Below, piece after piece: positions 40,494 through 48,517 of a DNA stretch of 64,000 nucleotides. Numbering within the stretch: the first letter of the stretch is position 1; every line of letters begins with the position of its first letter. The notes under the pieces are model-generated. The model saw nothing but the letters and a program-made list of their open reading frames with translations. It was not told the origin of the DNA and ran no database searches. The translations under genes and the position numbers were made by a program. The stretch comes from Actinacidiphila paucisporea. Its GTDB lineage: Bacteria; Actinomycetota; Actinomycetes; Streptomycetales; Streptomycetaceae. The stretch is taken from positions 98,394 to 162,393 of the forward strand of contig NZ_FRBI01000013.1 in NCBI RefSeq assembly GCF_900142575.1. The letters are read 5' to 3'.

Positions 40494-42695
40494 TCAGCCC
40501 TTGTCGAGATACTGCTCGCGGTCGGCGTCCAGCAGGCTGTCCAGGGCGCTGCGCAGGTCGGGGTGGCCGGCCAGATCGGGGTCGGCGGCGACCACGGCGA
40601 CGGCCTCCTGCCTGGCCTGCTCGATGACCTCCCGGTCCTCGATCACCGTCAGCATCCGCAGCGACGACCTGCTGCCGGACTGCGCCTGGCCCAGCACATC
40701 GCCCTCGCGGCGCTGCTGGAGGTCGATCTCGGACAGCTCGAAGCCGTCCAGGGTGCCGGCCACCGCGTCGAGCCGGCCGCGCGCCGGGCTCGCCTCGGGC
40801 GCCTCGGAGACCAGCAGGCACAGGCCGGCGGCGGAACCGCGACCCACCCGGCCGCGCAGCTGGTGCAGCTGCGAGACGCCGAACCGGTCCGCGTCCATGA
40901 TCACCATGGCGGTGGCATTGGGCACGTTCACCCCGACCTCGATCACCGTGGTCGCCACCAGCACGTCCACCTCGCCGCCCGCGAAGCGCCGCATCACGTC
41001 GTCCTTCGCGTCCGGGGCCATCCGCCCGTGCAGGACCTCGACACGCAACCCGCTCAGCGGTCCCGCGGCGATCTGCTCGGCGATCTCCAGCACCGCGAGC
41101 GGCGGCCTGCGCTCGGCGTCGTCGGCCTTCTTCGCCGCGGCCTTGGTGTCCTCGTCGTCACCGATGCGCGGGCACACCACGTACGCCTGGTGCCCGCCCT
41201 CGACCTCCTCGCGCACCCGCTCCCAGGCCCGGCTGAGGAAGTGCGGCTTCTCCGCCGCCGGTACGACGTGGGTCGCGATCGGCGAACGCCCGGCGGGCAG
41301 CTGGTCGAGCACCGAGGTCTCCAGGTCGCCGAAGACGGTCATCGCGACCGTCCGCGGGATCGGCGTGGCGGTCATCACCAGCAGGTGCGGCGGCTGCGGC
41401 GCCTTGGCCCGCAACGCGTCGCGCTGCTCGACGCCGAAGCGGTGCTGCTCGTCCACCACGACCAGCCCCAGGTCATGGAATTTGACCTTGTCCTCGATCA
41501 GCGCGTGGGTGCCCACCACGATCCCCGCCTCGCCCGTCACCAGGTCGAGCAGCGCCTGCCGGCGGGCGGCGGTGCCCATCGAGCCGGTCAGCAGCACCAC
41601 CTTCGTGCCCAGCTCGGCGCCGCCGAGCATGCTCGCCGACTCCGCCAGCTCCCCCATCATCTCGGTGATCGACCGGTGGTGCTGCTGCGCGAGCACCTCG
41701 GTCGGCGCCAGCATCGCGGCCTGCCCGCCCGCGTCGACCACCCCGAGCATCGCCCGCAGCGCCACCAGGGTCTTGCCGGAGCCGACCTCGCCCTGGAGCA
41801 GCCGGTGCATCGGGTGGTCGGTGGCCAGGTCGGCGAAGACCTCGTCGGACACGGTGCGCTGGCCGTCGGTGAGGGTGAAGGGCAGCTTCGCGTCGAAGGC
41901 GGCGAGCAGCCCGTCGGCGGCCGGGCGGCGCGGCACCGCGGCCAGCGCGGACTCCGCCGCCCGCCGCCGGGCCAGCGCCACCTGGAGCACGAAGGCCTCG
42001 TCCCAGCGCAGCCGGTCCCTGGCCGCGGCGATGTCGGCCTTCGACCGCGGCCGGTGCACCTTCTCCAGCGCCTCGGGCAGCGGCGCGAGACCGCGCACCG
42101 CGCGCAGCTCGTCGGGCAGCGGCTCGCCGACGCCCTCCCAGCCGGTGGCCGCCAGCGAATTGAGCGCCGTCTCGACGGCCTGCGCGATCTTCCACGAGGT
42201 GATCTGCTTGCACGCCGGATAGAGCGGGATCAGCCGGTTGGCGAAGGCGTCGACCGCCGCCTCGCCCGCGTCGTCCGCGTCCAGCAGCTGGTAGTCGGGG
42301 TGGGCGAGCTGCCGGGTCCGGTTGAAGACCGACACCTTCCCGGAGAACATCCCGCGGCGCCCCGGGATCAGCCGGTGAGCGTGCGCGTGGGCGGCCTTGC
42401 TGAAGAACACCAGCGTCAGCGACCCGCTGCCGTCGCTGACGACGACTTCGAGGCGTACGCCCGAGCCGCCGCCGTACGTCCGCTTGTCCGCCTTGGAAAT
42501 CTGCGCCACCACGGTCACGTACTCGTCGACCGGGAGGTCGGCCAGCCGCGTCAGCTCCCCGCGCTCGGCATACCGCCGCGGGTAGTGGTGCAGCAGGTCA
42601 CCTGTGGTGTGCAGGTCGAGATGCTCGCCGAGCACCTTCGCGGTGCGGTCGCCGACGAGCTTGCGCAGCGGTTCGTCCAACGGGTTGCCAGTCAT
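40494..42695 (-). CDS. recG: ATP-dependent DNA helicase RecG
   Basis: A 733-residue superfamily 2 helicase that reverses stalled forks and resolves branched DNA. An OB-fold wedge domain comes first (ELTRLADLPVDEYVTVVAQI). Walker A is QGEVGSGKTLVALRAML, the DEQH box is GLVVVDEQHRFGVEQR, and motif III is LVMTATPIPRT; motif VI is in LHQLRGRVGRGSAAGLC. The ATG at 42695 has GGAGGG close upstream; the frame upstream of it is shadow. It lies 47 bp after the DAK2-domain gene. Confidence 0.97.
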   Translation of the reverse strand: MTGNPLDEPLRKLVGDRTAKVLGEHLDLHTTGDLLHHYPRRYAERGELTRLADLPVDEYVTVVAQISKADKRTYGGGSGVRLEVVVSDGSGSLTLVFFSKAAHAHAHRLIPGRRGMFSGKVSVFNRTRQLAHPDYQLLDADDAGEAAVDAFANRLIPLYPACKQITSWKIAQAVETALNSLAATGWEGVGEPLPDELRAVRGLAPLPEALEKVHRPRSKADIAAARDRLRWDEAFVLQVALARRRAAESALAAVPRRPAADGLLAAFDAKLPFTLTDGQRTVSDEVFADLATDHPMHRLLQGEVGSGKTLVALRAMLGVVDAGGQAAMLAPTEVLAQQHHRSITEMMGELAESASMLGGAELGTKVVLLTGSMGTAARRQALLDLVTGEAGIVVGTHALIEDKVKFHDLGLVVVDEQHRFGVEQRDALRAKAPQPPHLLVMTATPIPRTVAMTVFGDLETSVLDQLPAGRSPIATHVVPAAEKPHFLSRAWERVREEVEGGHQAYVVCPRIGDDEDTKAAAKKADDAERRPPLAVLEIAEQIAAGPLSGLRVEVLHGRMAPDAKDDVMRRFAGGEVDVLVATTVIEVGVNVPNATAMVIMDADRFGVSQLHQLRGRVGRGSAAGLCLLVSEAPEASPARGRLDAVAGTLDGFELSEIDLQQRREGDVLGQAQSGSRSSLRMLTVIEDREVIEQARQEAVAVVAADPDLAGHPDLRSALDSLLDADREQYLDKG

Positions 42696-42742
42696 CGCCC
42701 TCCATCTTGGCGCACCCCCCTGACAAACCGGCGACCGCTCCG

Positions 42743-45031
42743 CTACTCCACGCCGATCAGCAGCGGGCAGGCCGCCTGCCCGCCGTCGTACGTCACGGTG
42801 TCCACCGCCAGATGTCTGCCGCGGACGTGCGACTCCAGGCGGGCCGCGAGCCCCGGCGGCGCGGTGGCGCCGAGCACGAGGGTGACCATCTCGCCGCCCG
42901 CCGCCAGCATCCTGTCCAGCACGCGGACGGCGGTCTCCGTGACGTCGGCGCCGATCACGGCCACGTCGCCGTCGATCAGCCCGAGGACGTCGCCGGCCTG
43001 GCAGACGCCCGCCATCGTCCACGACTCGCGCTCGGCGACGGCCACCTCCGCGTAGCGCGTGGCGCCCGCCGCGGACGTCATCGCCACGACGTCCTCGTCG
43101 AAGCGGCGGGACGGCTCGTGGACGGCCAGCGCCGCGATCCCCTGGACCGCGGAGCGGGTCGGGATCAGCGCGACCCGCACCCCGTCCGCACGGGCCTGCT
43201 CCACGGCGGCGGCCGCCGTGTGCCGCAGCTCCGTGTCGTTCGGCAGCACTATCACCTCGCGGGCGCGCGCCCGGCGGATCGCGGCGGCGATGTCACCGCT
43301 CGCCGGCTGCTCACCGGCCCGCACGGCGACGACGGTGGCGCCGGCCTGCGCGCACAACTCCGCCATCCCGTCCCCCCGCACCAGCGCCACGACCGCCCGC
43401 TCGGGCCGCCCGGCCCCGCCGCTCACCTGCTCGCCGAAATGCGTGACGCGAATCCGGTAGGGCCGCCCGGCCTCGATCCCCGCCTCGACGGCGGCCCCCA
43501 CGTCGTCGACGTGCACGTGCACACTCCACAGCCCGTCCCCGCCGACCACGACGAGGGAGTCCCCGAGCCGGTCGAGCCGGGCCCGCAGCGGCGGGATCGC
43601 GGCGTTCGCCGCCTCCAGGAGGTAGACCACCTCGAAGGCCGGCCCGCCAACGGCCTGGCAGTCCTCCGGCCCGCCGGCCGGGGCCGTCGCCTCGGCGGCG
43701 GCCGTCGGCCCGGCGGCCTGGGCGGGCATGGCCGCCGGGGCGCTGCCCGAACCCGCCTCCGCGGCGGTCGCGAGCGGCGACCTGCCGGTCAGGCTGCCCG
43801 CGGCATCCGCCGTCGCCTCGGCGGCGGCCGTTCGCCCGGCGCTCTGGCTGGGCATGGCCGCCTGGGCGGCACCCGGACCCGCCTCCGCGGCGGGCTTTTG
43901 CCCAGTGCCGTGGGGGGGCATCGCTCCCTGGGCGGCCCCCGAAGCCGCCTCCGCGGTGACGGCGCCCGGCGACCTGGCGGCCGCACCAGCGCCCTCGGCG
44001 GCCGCGGTCGGCCCAGCGCCCTGGGCAGGCATGGCTGCCTGGGCCGCGTCCGGACCCGCCTCCGCGGCGGGCGTCGGCCCAGTGCCGTGGGGTGGCGTCG
44101 CTCCCTGGGCGCCTGCGGCTGTTGTACGTCCGCCGGTCGGGACCCCCGCATCCGCATCCGTCGATGGCCCGCCAACCTGGGTGCGATGAGCCGGCGTGGC
44201 CGCCGGGCCTTCCACGGCACCGGCCTCGGCGGCGGTGGCGCCCGGCAATCTGTCGGTCGGGACTGTCGCGGCATCCGCCGTCGCCTCGGCAGCGACCGTT
44301 GGCCCAGCGTGGGCTCGGCCGGCCGCCGGGGCGACGGGCGCGCCCGGTGTGGTGGCCGTGTCGCCCGTTACCGCGTCGGACAGTGCCGCCAGTACCGCGA
44401 CCAGGCCGAGGCCTCCGGCGTCCACGACGCCCGCGTTGCGCAGTACGCCGAGCTGGGCGGGAGTCGCCGCCAGTGCCGTGCGGGCGCCGGTGTGGGCCGC
44501 GCGTACCACCTCGGCCAGGCCGCCGACCGCCGCTTCGGCCGCGCTCGCCGCGGCCCTCGCCACGGTGAGGATCGTGCCCTCGACCGGGCGGGCGACGGCC
44601 TCGTACGCCGAGTCCGCGGCCGACCGCAGCGCGCGGCGCAGCGCCGTGGCGTCCGGGCCGCCGGCGTCCTCGGTCAGCGGTCCGTTCATGCCGCGCAGCA
44701 ACTGGGCCAGGATCGTGCCGGAGTTGCCGCGGGCACCGATGAGGGCGCCGTGGGACATCGCCCGGAACGCCTCGGGCAGTGTCGGGCCGGCCGCCGTCCC
44801 CGCGGCCCCCGCGGCAGGGTCCGCCGTCGAGTCCGCCGCCGCGTGGGCGTCGAAGACGGCTTCCACACTTTGCGCGGCGGACTCGACGGTGAGGTAGAGG
44901 TTCGTGCCGGTGTCGCCGTCGGCGACGGGGTAGACGTTGATCGCGTCGATCTCTTCGCGGGCGCGGCCCAGTGCGGCGAGGGCGAGCCGGCACCAAGTGC
45001 GCACCGTGGGTGCGTCGAGCGAGGGCGGCAC
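42743..45031 (-). CDS. DAK2 (DhaL-like) domain protein with long repetitive linker
   Basis: A 762-residue protein. The N-terminal DAK2/DhaL domain binds ADP-Mg (NVYPVADGDTGTNLYLT, GARGNSGTILAQLLRG, DAGGLGLVAVLA), followed after ~230 residues of Ala/Pro/Gly-rich linker by a DegV-like/DAK1_2 C-terminal part (EVVYLLEAANAAIPPL, GGDGLWSVHVHVDDVGAAVEAG, VIVLPNDTELRHTA). This is the FakA-like class, whose Gram-positive member phosphorylates fatty acids bound to FakB; the relation here is inferred. GTG 45031 has GGAGG 4 nt upstream. The linker is far longer than usual and built of repeats. Confidence 0.85.
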   Translation of the reverse strand: MPPSLDAPTVRTWCRLALAALGRAREEIDAINVYPVADGDTGTNLYLTVESAAQSVEAVFDAHAAADSTADPAAGAAGTAAGPTLPEAFRAMSHGALIGARGNSGTILAQLLRGMNGPLTEDAGGPDATALRRALRSAADSAYEAVARPVEGTILTVARAAASAAEAAVGGLAEVVRAAHTGARTALAATPAQLGVLRNAGVVDAGGLGLVAVLAALSDAVTGDTATTPGAPVAPAAGRAHAGPTVAAEATADAATVPTDRLPGATAAEAGAVEGPAATPAHRTQVGGPSTDADAGVPTGGRTTAAGAQGATPPHGTGPTPAAEAGPDAAQAAMPAQGAGPTAAAEGAGAAARSPGAVTAEAASGAAQGAMPPHGTGQKPAAEAGPGAAQAAMPSQSAGRTAAAEATADAAGSLTGRSPLATAAEAGSGSAPAAMPAQAAGPTAAAEATAPAGGPEDCQAVGGPAFEVVYLLEAANAAIPPLRARLDRLGDSLVVVGGDGLWSVHVHVDDVGAAVEAGIEAGRPYRIRVTHFGEQVSGGAGRPERAVVALVRGDGMAELCAQAGATVVAVRAGEQPASGDIAAAIRRARAREVIVLPNDTELRHTAAAAVEQARADGVRVALIPTRSAVQGIAALAVHEPSRRFDEDVVAMTSAAGATRYAEVAVAERESWTMAGVCQAGDVLGLIDGDVAVIGADVTETAVRVLDRMLAAGGEMVTLVLGATAPPGLAARLESHVRGRHLAVDTVTYDGGQAACPLLIGVE
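43660..44350 (-). repeat. Tandem coding repeats in the DAK2 linker
   Basis: About 230 codons of degenerate tandem repeats. The encoded unit approximates an AAEAGPxAAQAAMPxQxAG core followed by an xTAAAEATADAA part, with the variants MPPHGTG, MPAQAAG and MPSQSAG recurring. Repeats keep frame, so length should vary between strains. Confidence 0.75.
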
Positions 45032-45150
45032 GAATCCTCCTGCGGAGAGCGATTTCTCCGCCCGAGCGTAGCCGTCTCCCGGGTGGCTCCGGTTTCGCCC
45101 TTCCGGCGGGGGCCGGTGCTGCGGTTTCCCGCGGCCGTGGGGTCCTGCCG

Positions 45151-45326
45151 CCTGCGGTGCGTCGTCTGCCCGCGGCCGGGTCGTGGCTTGGCGCGCAGTT
45201 TCCCGCGCCCCTGAGGGCCTGCCGCTTGCGGTGCGTCGCCTGCCCCCGGCCCGGGGGTCCTGCCCCCTGCGGTGCGTCGCCTGCCCGCGGCCGCGTCGTG
45301 GCTGGGCGCGCAGTTCCCCGCGCCCC
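45151..45326. repeat. 61-bp direct repeat pair upstream of rpmB
   Basis: Two 61-bp copies (45151-45211 and 45266-45326, only four differences) begin CCTGCGGTGCGTCG and end CGCGCAGTTTCCCGCGCCCC or its C-variant. Partial third and fourth copies lie between and after. They fill the 459-bp gap between the DAK2 gene and rpmB, which holds no gene. The core GCGCAGTTCCCCGCGCCCC resembles a dispersed Streptomyces repeat. Confidence 0.8.
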
Positions 45327-45490
45327 CGGGGCGATCCCCTGCGGTGCGCGCTGGCGCGCGGGCGTGGGTCGGGGGTGGGTGGGAGCGTGGTAGTTTCGTG
45401 GCATGGGAGCAGTCGTTGTATGCTGCTCCGGTTGCCTGGGGTTCTCCCGGGCTTTTCCTCGTAAATGTATCTGAAGTCTTGGAGTGTCCC

Positions 45491-45676
45491 GTGGCTGCCA
45501 ACTGCGACGTCTGCGGCAAGGGGCCGGGCTTCGGCAACAGCATTTCCCACTCGCACCGCCGTACCCCGCGTCGTTGGAACCCCAACATCCAGCGGGTGCG
45601 TGCAGTCGTGGGGAAGACGCCGAAGCGGCTCAATGTCTGCACCTCGTGCATCAAGGCCGGCAAGGTCTCGCGCTAG
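45491..45676 (+). CDS. rpmB: 50S ribosomal protein L28 (zinc-binding form)
   Basis: A 61-residue L28. The start MAANCDVCGKGPGFGNSISH and the end VCTSCIKAGKVSR carry two CxxC pairs, so this is the zinc-binding C+ version (zinc-free paralogues, induced by zinc starvation, lack them). GTG 45491 has GGAG 6 nt upstream. It is the only plus-strand gene in a 13-kb minus-strand stretch, and its promoter must lie in or after the repeat region just upstream. Confidence 0.97.
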   Translation: MAANCDVCGKGPGFGNSISHSHRRTPRRWNPNIQRVRAVVGKTPKRLNVCTSCIKAGKVSR

Positions 45677-45765
45677 CGAGTGACCCCCCTCCGCCCCCCG
45701 GGGTGGAAGGGACCCGGTCCGCGCTGACGCGTCATCTCGCAGCGGCGCAGCCTTCCGGCTCCGGA

Positions 45766-45798
45766 GAAGCCGGTCCACCTTCGGGTGGGCCGGCTTTT
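45766..45798. terminator. Bidirectional intrinsic terminator between rpmB and thiD
   Basis: A stem of about 14 bp (GAAGCCGGTCCACC against GGTGGGCCGGCTT, one G-T wobble) is capped by a TTCG tetraloop. T-runs follow on the plus strand, and the minus strand reads AAAAGCCGG directly after the thiD stop. It should end both convergent transcripts. Confidence 0.88.
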
Positions 45799-46607
45799 CA
45801 GCGTGCGCGCAGAGCGTGGCCGTGGTCGACCGGGCCGATGCCCGCGCCAAGGGGGAAGCCGGCCGCGATCGCGCCGGTGACGTAGGTCTTCGCCAGGCCG
45901 ACGGCGGTGGGGACGTCGTGGCCGAGGGCGAGGTACGAGGCCAGTGCGCCGGCCAGGGTGCAACCGGTGCCGTGGGTGTGGGGACCGGGGTGGCGCGGGG
46001 CGCGGAACCAGCGTTCGGTGCGGCCGTCGGTGAGCAGGTCGGCGCATTCGGTGCTGCCGGGCAGGTGGCCGCCCTTGATCAGGGCCCAGCGCGGGCCGCA
46101 GGCCAGGACGGCGTCGGCGGCGGCCCGCATGCCCTGCTCGTCGGTGACGGTGATGCCGGTGAGCCGGGTGACCTCGTCCAGGTTGGGTGTGGCGACGGTG
46201 GCCAGCGGCAGCAGCCTGGTGCGTACGACGTCGGGCGCGTCGCCGCGCAGCAGGGCGTCGCCGTGCTTGGAGACTCCGACGGGGTCGACGACGACGGGGG
46301 CGTCGAGCCCGGTGAGCAGGTCGGCGACGGTGCCGGCCAGTTCGGCCGAGGCGAGCATGCCGGTCTTGACGGCCTGCACCCCGATGTCGTCGACGACGGC
46401 TCGGAACTGCGCGCGTACGGCTTCGGCCGGCAGGTCCCAGGTGCCGTGCACGCCGAGCGAGTTCTGCGCGGTCACGGCGGTGATCACGCTCATGCCGTGG
46501 ACGCCGAGGGCGAGCATCGTCTTGAGGTCGGCCTGGATGCCGGCGCCCCCGCCGGAGTCGGATCCGGCGACGGTGAGCACCCGCGGGGGCGCGGTCGGGA
46601 CGTTCAC
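45798..46607 (-). CDS. thiD: Hydroxymethylpyrimidine/phosphomethylpyrimidine kinase
   Basis: A 269-residue ribokinase-family enzyme phosphorylating HMP to HMP-PP for thiamine synthesis. Substrate site VLTVAGSDSGGGAGIQADLKT, VVVDPVGVSKHGDALL and the ATP/anion hole HTHGTGCTLAGALAS (catalytic Asp/Gly-rich loop) are present. GTG 46607 overlaps the thiL stop as GTGA, so the two are coupled. The stop sits on the edge of the terminator hairpin. Confidence 0.95.
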   Translation of the reverse strand: MNVPTAPPRVLTVAGSDSGGGAGIQADLKTMLALGVHGMSVITAVTAQNSLGVHGTWDLPAEAVRAQFRAVVDDIGVQAVKTGMLASAELAGTVADLLTGLDAPVVVDPVGVSKHGDALLRGDAPDVVRTRLLPLATVATPNLDEVTRLTGITVTDEQGMRAAADAVLACGPRWALIKGGHLPGSTECADLLTDGRTERWFRAPRHPGPHTHGTGCTLAGALASYLALGHDVPTAVGLAKTYVTGAIAAGFPLGAGIGPVDHGHALRAR

Positions 46608-47569
46608 GCGTCGTCGCCGAAGTGGTCCCAGCCGCCCGCCTTCTCCCAGGGCGCACCGTCGACGGTGACCTGCGGGGTGCGGCCGGCGGGTGCGGTGACC
46701 GTGCCGATGACCCGCCAGCGGGCGGGCAGTTTCACGTCGGGCGGGAAGGCGGCGACGATGGCGTGGTCCTCGCCGCCGGTGAGCACCCAGTGCAGCGGGT
46801 CGACGCCGACGGCCTGCCCGATGTCGGTCATCTGCGCGGGCACGTCGACGGCGGCGGACCGCAGGTCGATGTCGGCGCCGCTGGCCGTGGCGATGTGGCC
46901 GAGGTCGGCGACCAGGCCGTCGCTGACGTCGGTCATGGCGGTGGCGCCGAGTTCCGCCGCCGCGGGGCCCGCGTGGTAAGGGGGTTCGGGGCGGCGGTGG
47001 GCCTCGACGAAGGCACGCGGGGAGCGGAAGCCGCGGGACAGGACGGCGAGTCCGGCGGCGGACCAGCCGAGCCAGCCGGTGACGGCGATGACGTCGCCGG
47101 GGCGCGCCCCCGCCCGGGTGACGGCGGCCCGGTTGCGCAGGTCGCCGAGCGCGGTGACGGCCACGGTGATGGTGTCGCCGCGGACGACGTCGCCGCCGAC
47201 GACGGCCGCGCCGGCGACCTGGCACTCGTCGCGGATACCGTCCATCAGCTCGACCGGCCAGGTGGCGGGGAGTTCGGCGGGCACGACCAGGCCGAGCAGC
47301 ACGGCGGTGGGGACGGCGCCCATGGCGGCGATGTCCGCCAGGTTCTGCGCGGCGGCCTTGCGGCCGACGTCGTAGGCGGTGGACCAGTCGCGGCGGAAGT
47401 GCCGGCCCTCGACCAGGATGTCGGTGCTGGCCACCACCCGCCGGTCGGGCGCGGTGATGACGGCGGCGTCGTCACCGGGGCCGATTTTCACGGCCGGGGT
47501 CGAGGTGAGGCGGGAGGTCAGTTCCCTGATGAGCCCGAACTCCCCCAACTCGCCCACAGTCCCCTTCAT
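46604..47569 (-). CDS. thiL: Thiamine-monophosphate kinase
   Basis: A 321-residue enzyme making thiamine diphosphate from thiamine monophosphate. N-terminal GELGEFGLIRELTSRL, the ATP-binding KIGPGDDAAVI, STDILVEGRHF, AAAQNLADIAAMGAVP, GGDVVRGDTITVAVTALGD and the C-terminal TGGEDHAIVAAFP are characteristic. Its ATG at 47569 has G-rich leader sequence and it overlaps thiD by 4 nt. No TPP riboswitch is apparent in the 158-bp gap upstream. Confidence 0.95.
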   Translation of the reverse strand: MKGTVGELGEFGLIRELTSRLTSTPAVKIGPGDDAAVITAPDRRVVASTDILVEGRHFRRDWSTAYDVGRKAAAQNLADIAAMGAVPTAVLLGLVVPAELPATWPVELMDGIRDECQVAGAAVVGGDVVRGDTITVAVTALGDLRNRAAVTRAGARPGDVIAVTGWLGWSAAGLAVLSRGFRSPRAFVEAHRRPEPPYHAGPAAAELGATAMTDVSDGLVADLGHIATASGADIDLRSAAVDVPAQMTDIGQAVGVDPLHWVLTGGEDHAIVAAFPPDVKLPARWRVIGTVTAPAGRTPQVTVDGAPWEKAGGWDHFGDDA

Positions 47570-47727
47570 CTCATCGTCCCCTTAGGTCTCGGCATTCGCC
47601 GGTTCTGCTGCGTGATTTCCCGTCAATACGGGGGTCAGGTACCGCGCGGGTCTCCCCGCTGTGCGCGACGACGCGATAACGTGGCGTCCCCCTCCCACAT
47701 GATCCTCGTAGCCGCCCTGGAGGTTCC

Positions 47728-47961
47728 GTGGTACAGGCCTACATCCTGATCCAGACCGAGGTCGGCAAGGCCTCGGCAGTAGCGGAGGTGATCTCCAAGA
47801 TCGACGGTGTCATCCAGGCCGAGGACGTCACGGGTCCCTATGACGTCATCGTCAGGGCCCGGGCGGACACGGTCGACGAACTCGGCCGGATGGTGGTCGC
47901 CAAGGTCCAGCAGGTGGACGGCATCACCCGGACCCTCACCTGCCCCGTCGTCCATATCTAG
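47728..47961 (+). CDS. Lrp/AsnC effector-domain (RAM) protein
   Basis: A 77-residue protein that is only the ligand-binding/oligomerisation domain of Lrp/AsnC regulators (MVQAYILIQTEVGKASAVAE, VTGPYDVIVRARADTVDELG, ITRTLTCPVVHI), with no DNA-binding part. Stand-alone RAM domains form octamers or decamers and may sense amino acids. GTG 47728 has GGAGG 4 nt upstream. It is divergent from thiL and 19 bp before the DUF3515 gene. Confidence 0.9.
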   Translation: MVQAYILIQTEVGKASAVAEVISKIDGVIQAEDVTGPYDVIVRARADTVDELGRMVVAKVQQVDGITRTLTCPVVHI

Positions 47962-47980
47962 CCCTCGATATGCTCGCCCG

Positions 47981-48469
47981 ATGACGCTGTATCACCGGGT
48001 CGTCCTGATCAACGTGTCCGCCGTCGCGTGCCTTGCCGCGGCGGCGGCCTATGGTTTCGCCGAGTCCGCAGGCAGCGACGGCACCATCGCCGTACCGGTT
48101 CCCGACGCGCGTACGGCCGGCTACTGCCGCGCGCTGCACGACGCGCTGCCGCAGCAGGTGGCTGGGCTCTCCCGGCATGACCTGCGACCGCGCTCCGAGC
48201 TGATCACCGGATGGGGGGACCCGGCGATCGTACTGCGCTGCGGGGTGCCGCGGCCCGCGGTGGACAACAATCCCAACGCGGTCGGGGTCGAGGTGGACGG
48301 GGTCAGCTGGTCGGTGGAGCCCGGCTCCACCGGGTCGCGGCTGCTGACCACGACGCTGCGCCAGGCGTACGTCGAGGTCACGCTGCCGAAGAAGTACGCC
48401 GACGCCGGCGATCTCGGCCCGCTGACCGATCTCGCCGGCGCCGTCAAGCAGACGATTCCGGATCTGTGA
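47981..48469 (+). CDS. DUF3515 domain-containing exported protein
   Basis: A 162-residue protein with an N-terminal hydrophobic segment (LINVSAVACLAAAAAYGFA) and a conserved body (CRALHDALPQQVAGLSRHDLRP, WGDPAIVLRCGVPRPA, GVSWSVEPGSTGSRLLTT, YVEVTLPKKY). The family is confined to actinobacteria and has no known function. Membership in the lipoprotein class is doubtful, as the sequence before the cysteine is not a good lipobox. It starts 19 bp after the RAM protein. Confidence 0.85.
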   Translation: MTLYHRVVLINVSAVACLAAAAAYGFAESAGSDGTIAVPVPDARTAGYCRALHDALPQQVAGLSRHDLRPRSELITGWGDPAIVLRCGVPRPAVDNNPNAVGVEVDGVSWSVEPGSTGSRLLTTTLRQAYVEVTLPKKYADAGDLGPLTDLAGAVKQTIPDL

Positions 48470-48517
48470 CGCGCTGCCGCCGACCGCGCTCACCGGCCTA
48501 CGTCACGCAGGGACGTT

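Noticed and set aside
42695..43022. N-terminal extension of RecG upstream of 42695
   Set aside because: The residues are Arg/Gly-rich shadow of the DAK2 gene, and the usual RecG start and ribosome binding site lie at 42695.
43660..44350. CRISPR-like repeats
   Set aside because: The repeats are in frame, degenerate and inside a protein gene; spacers are not unique sequences of constant size.
47570..47727. TPP riboswitch before thiL
   Set aside because: The gap lacks a CTGAGA thi-box element on the thiL strand and is too short for the full aptamer plus promoter.
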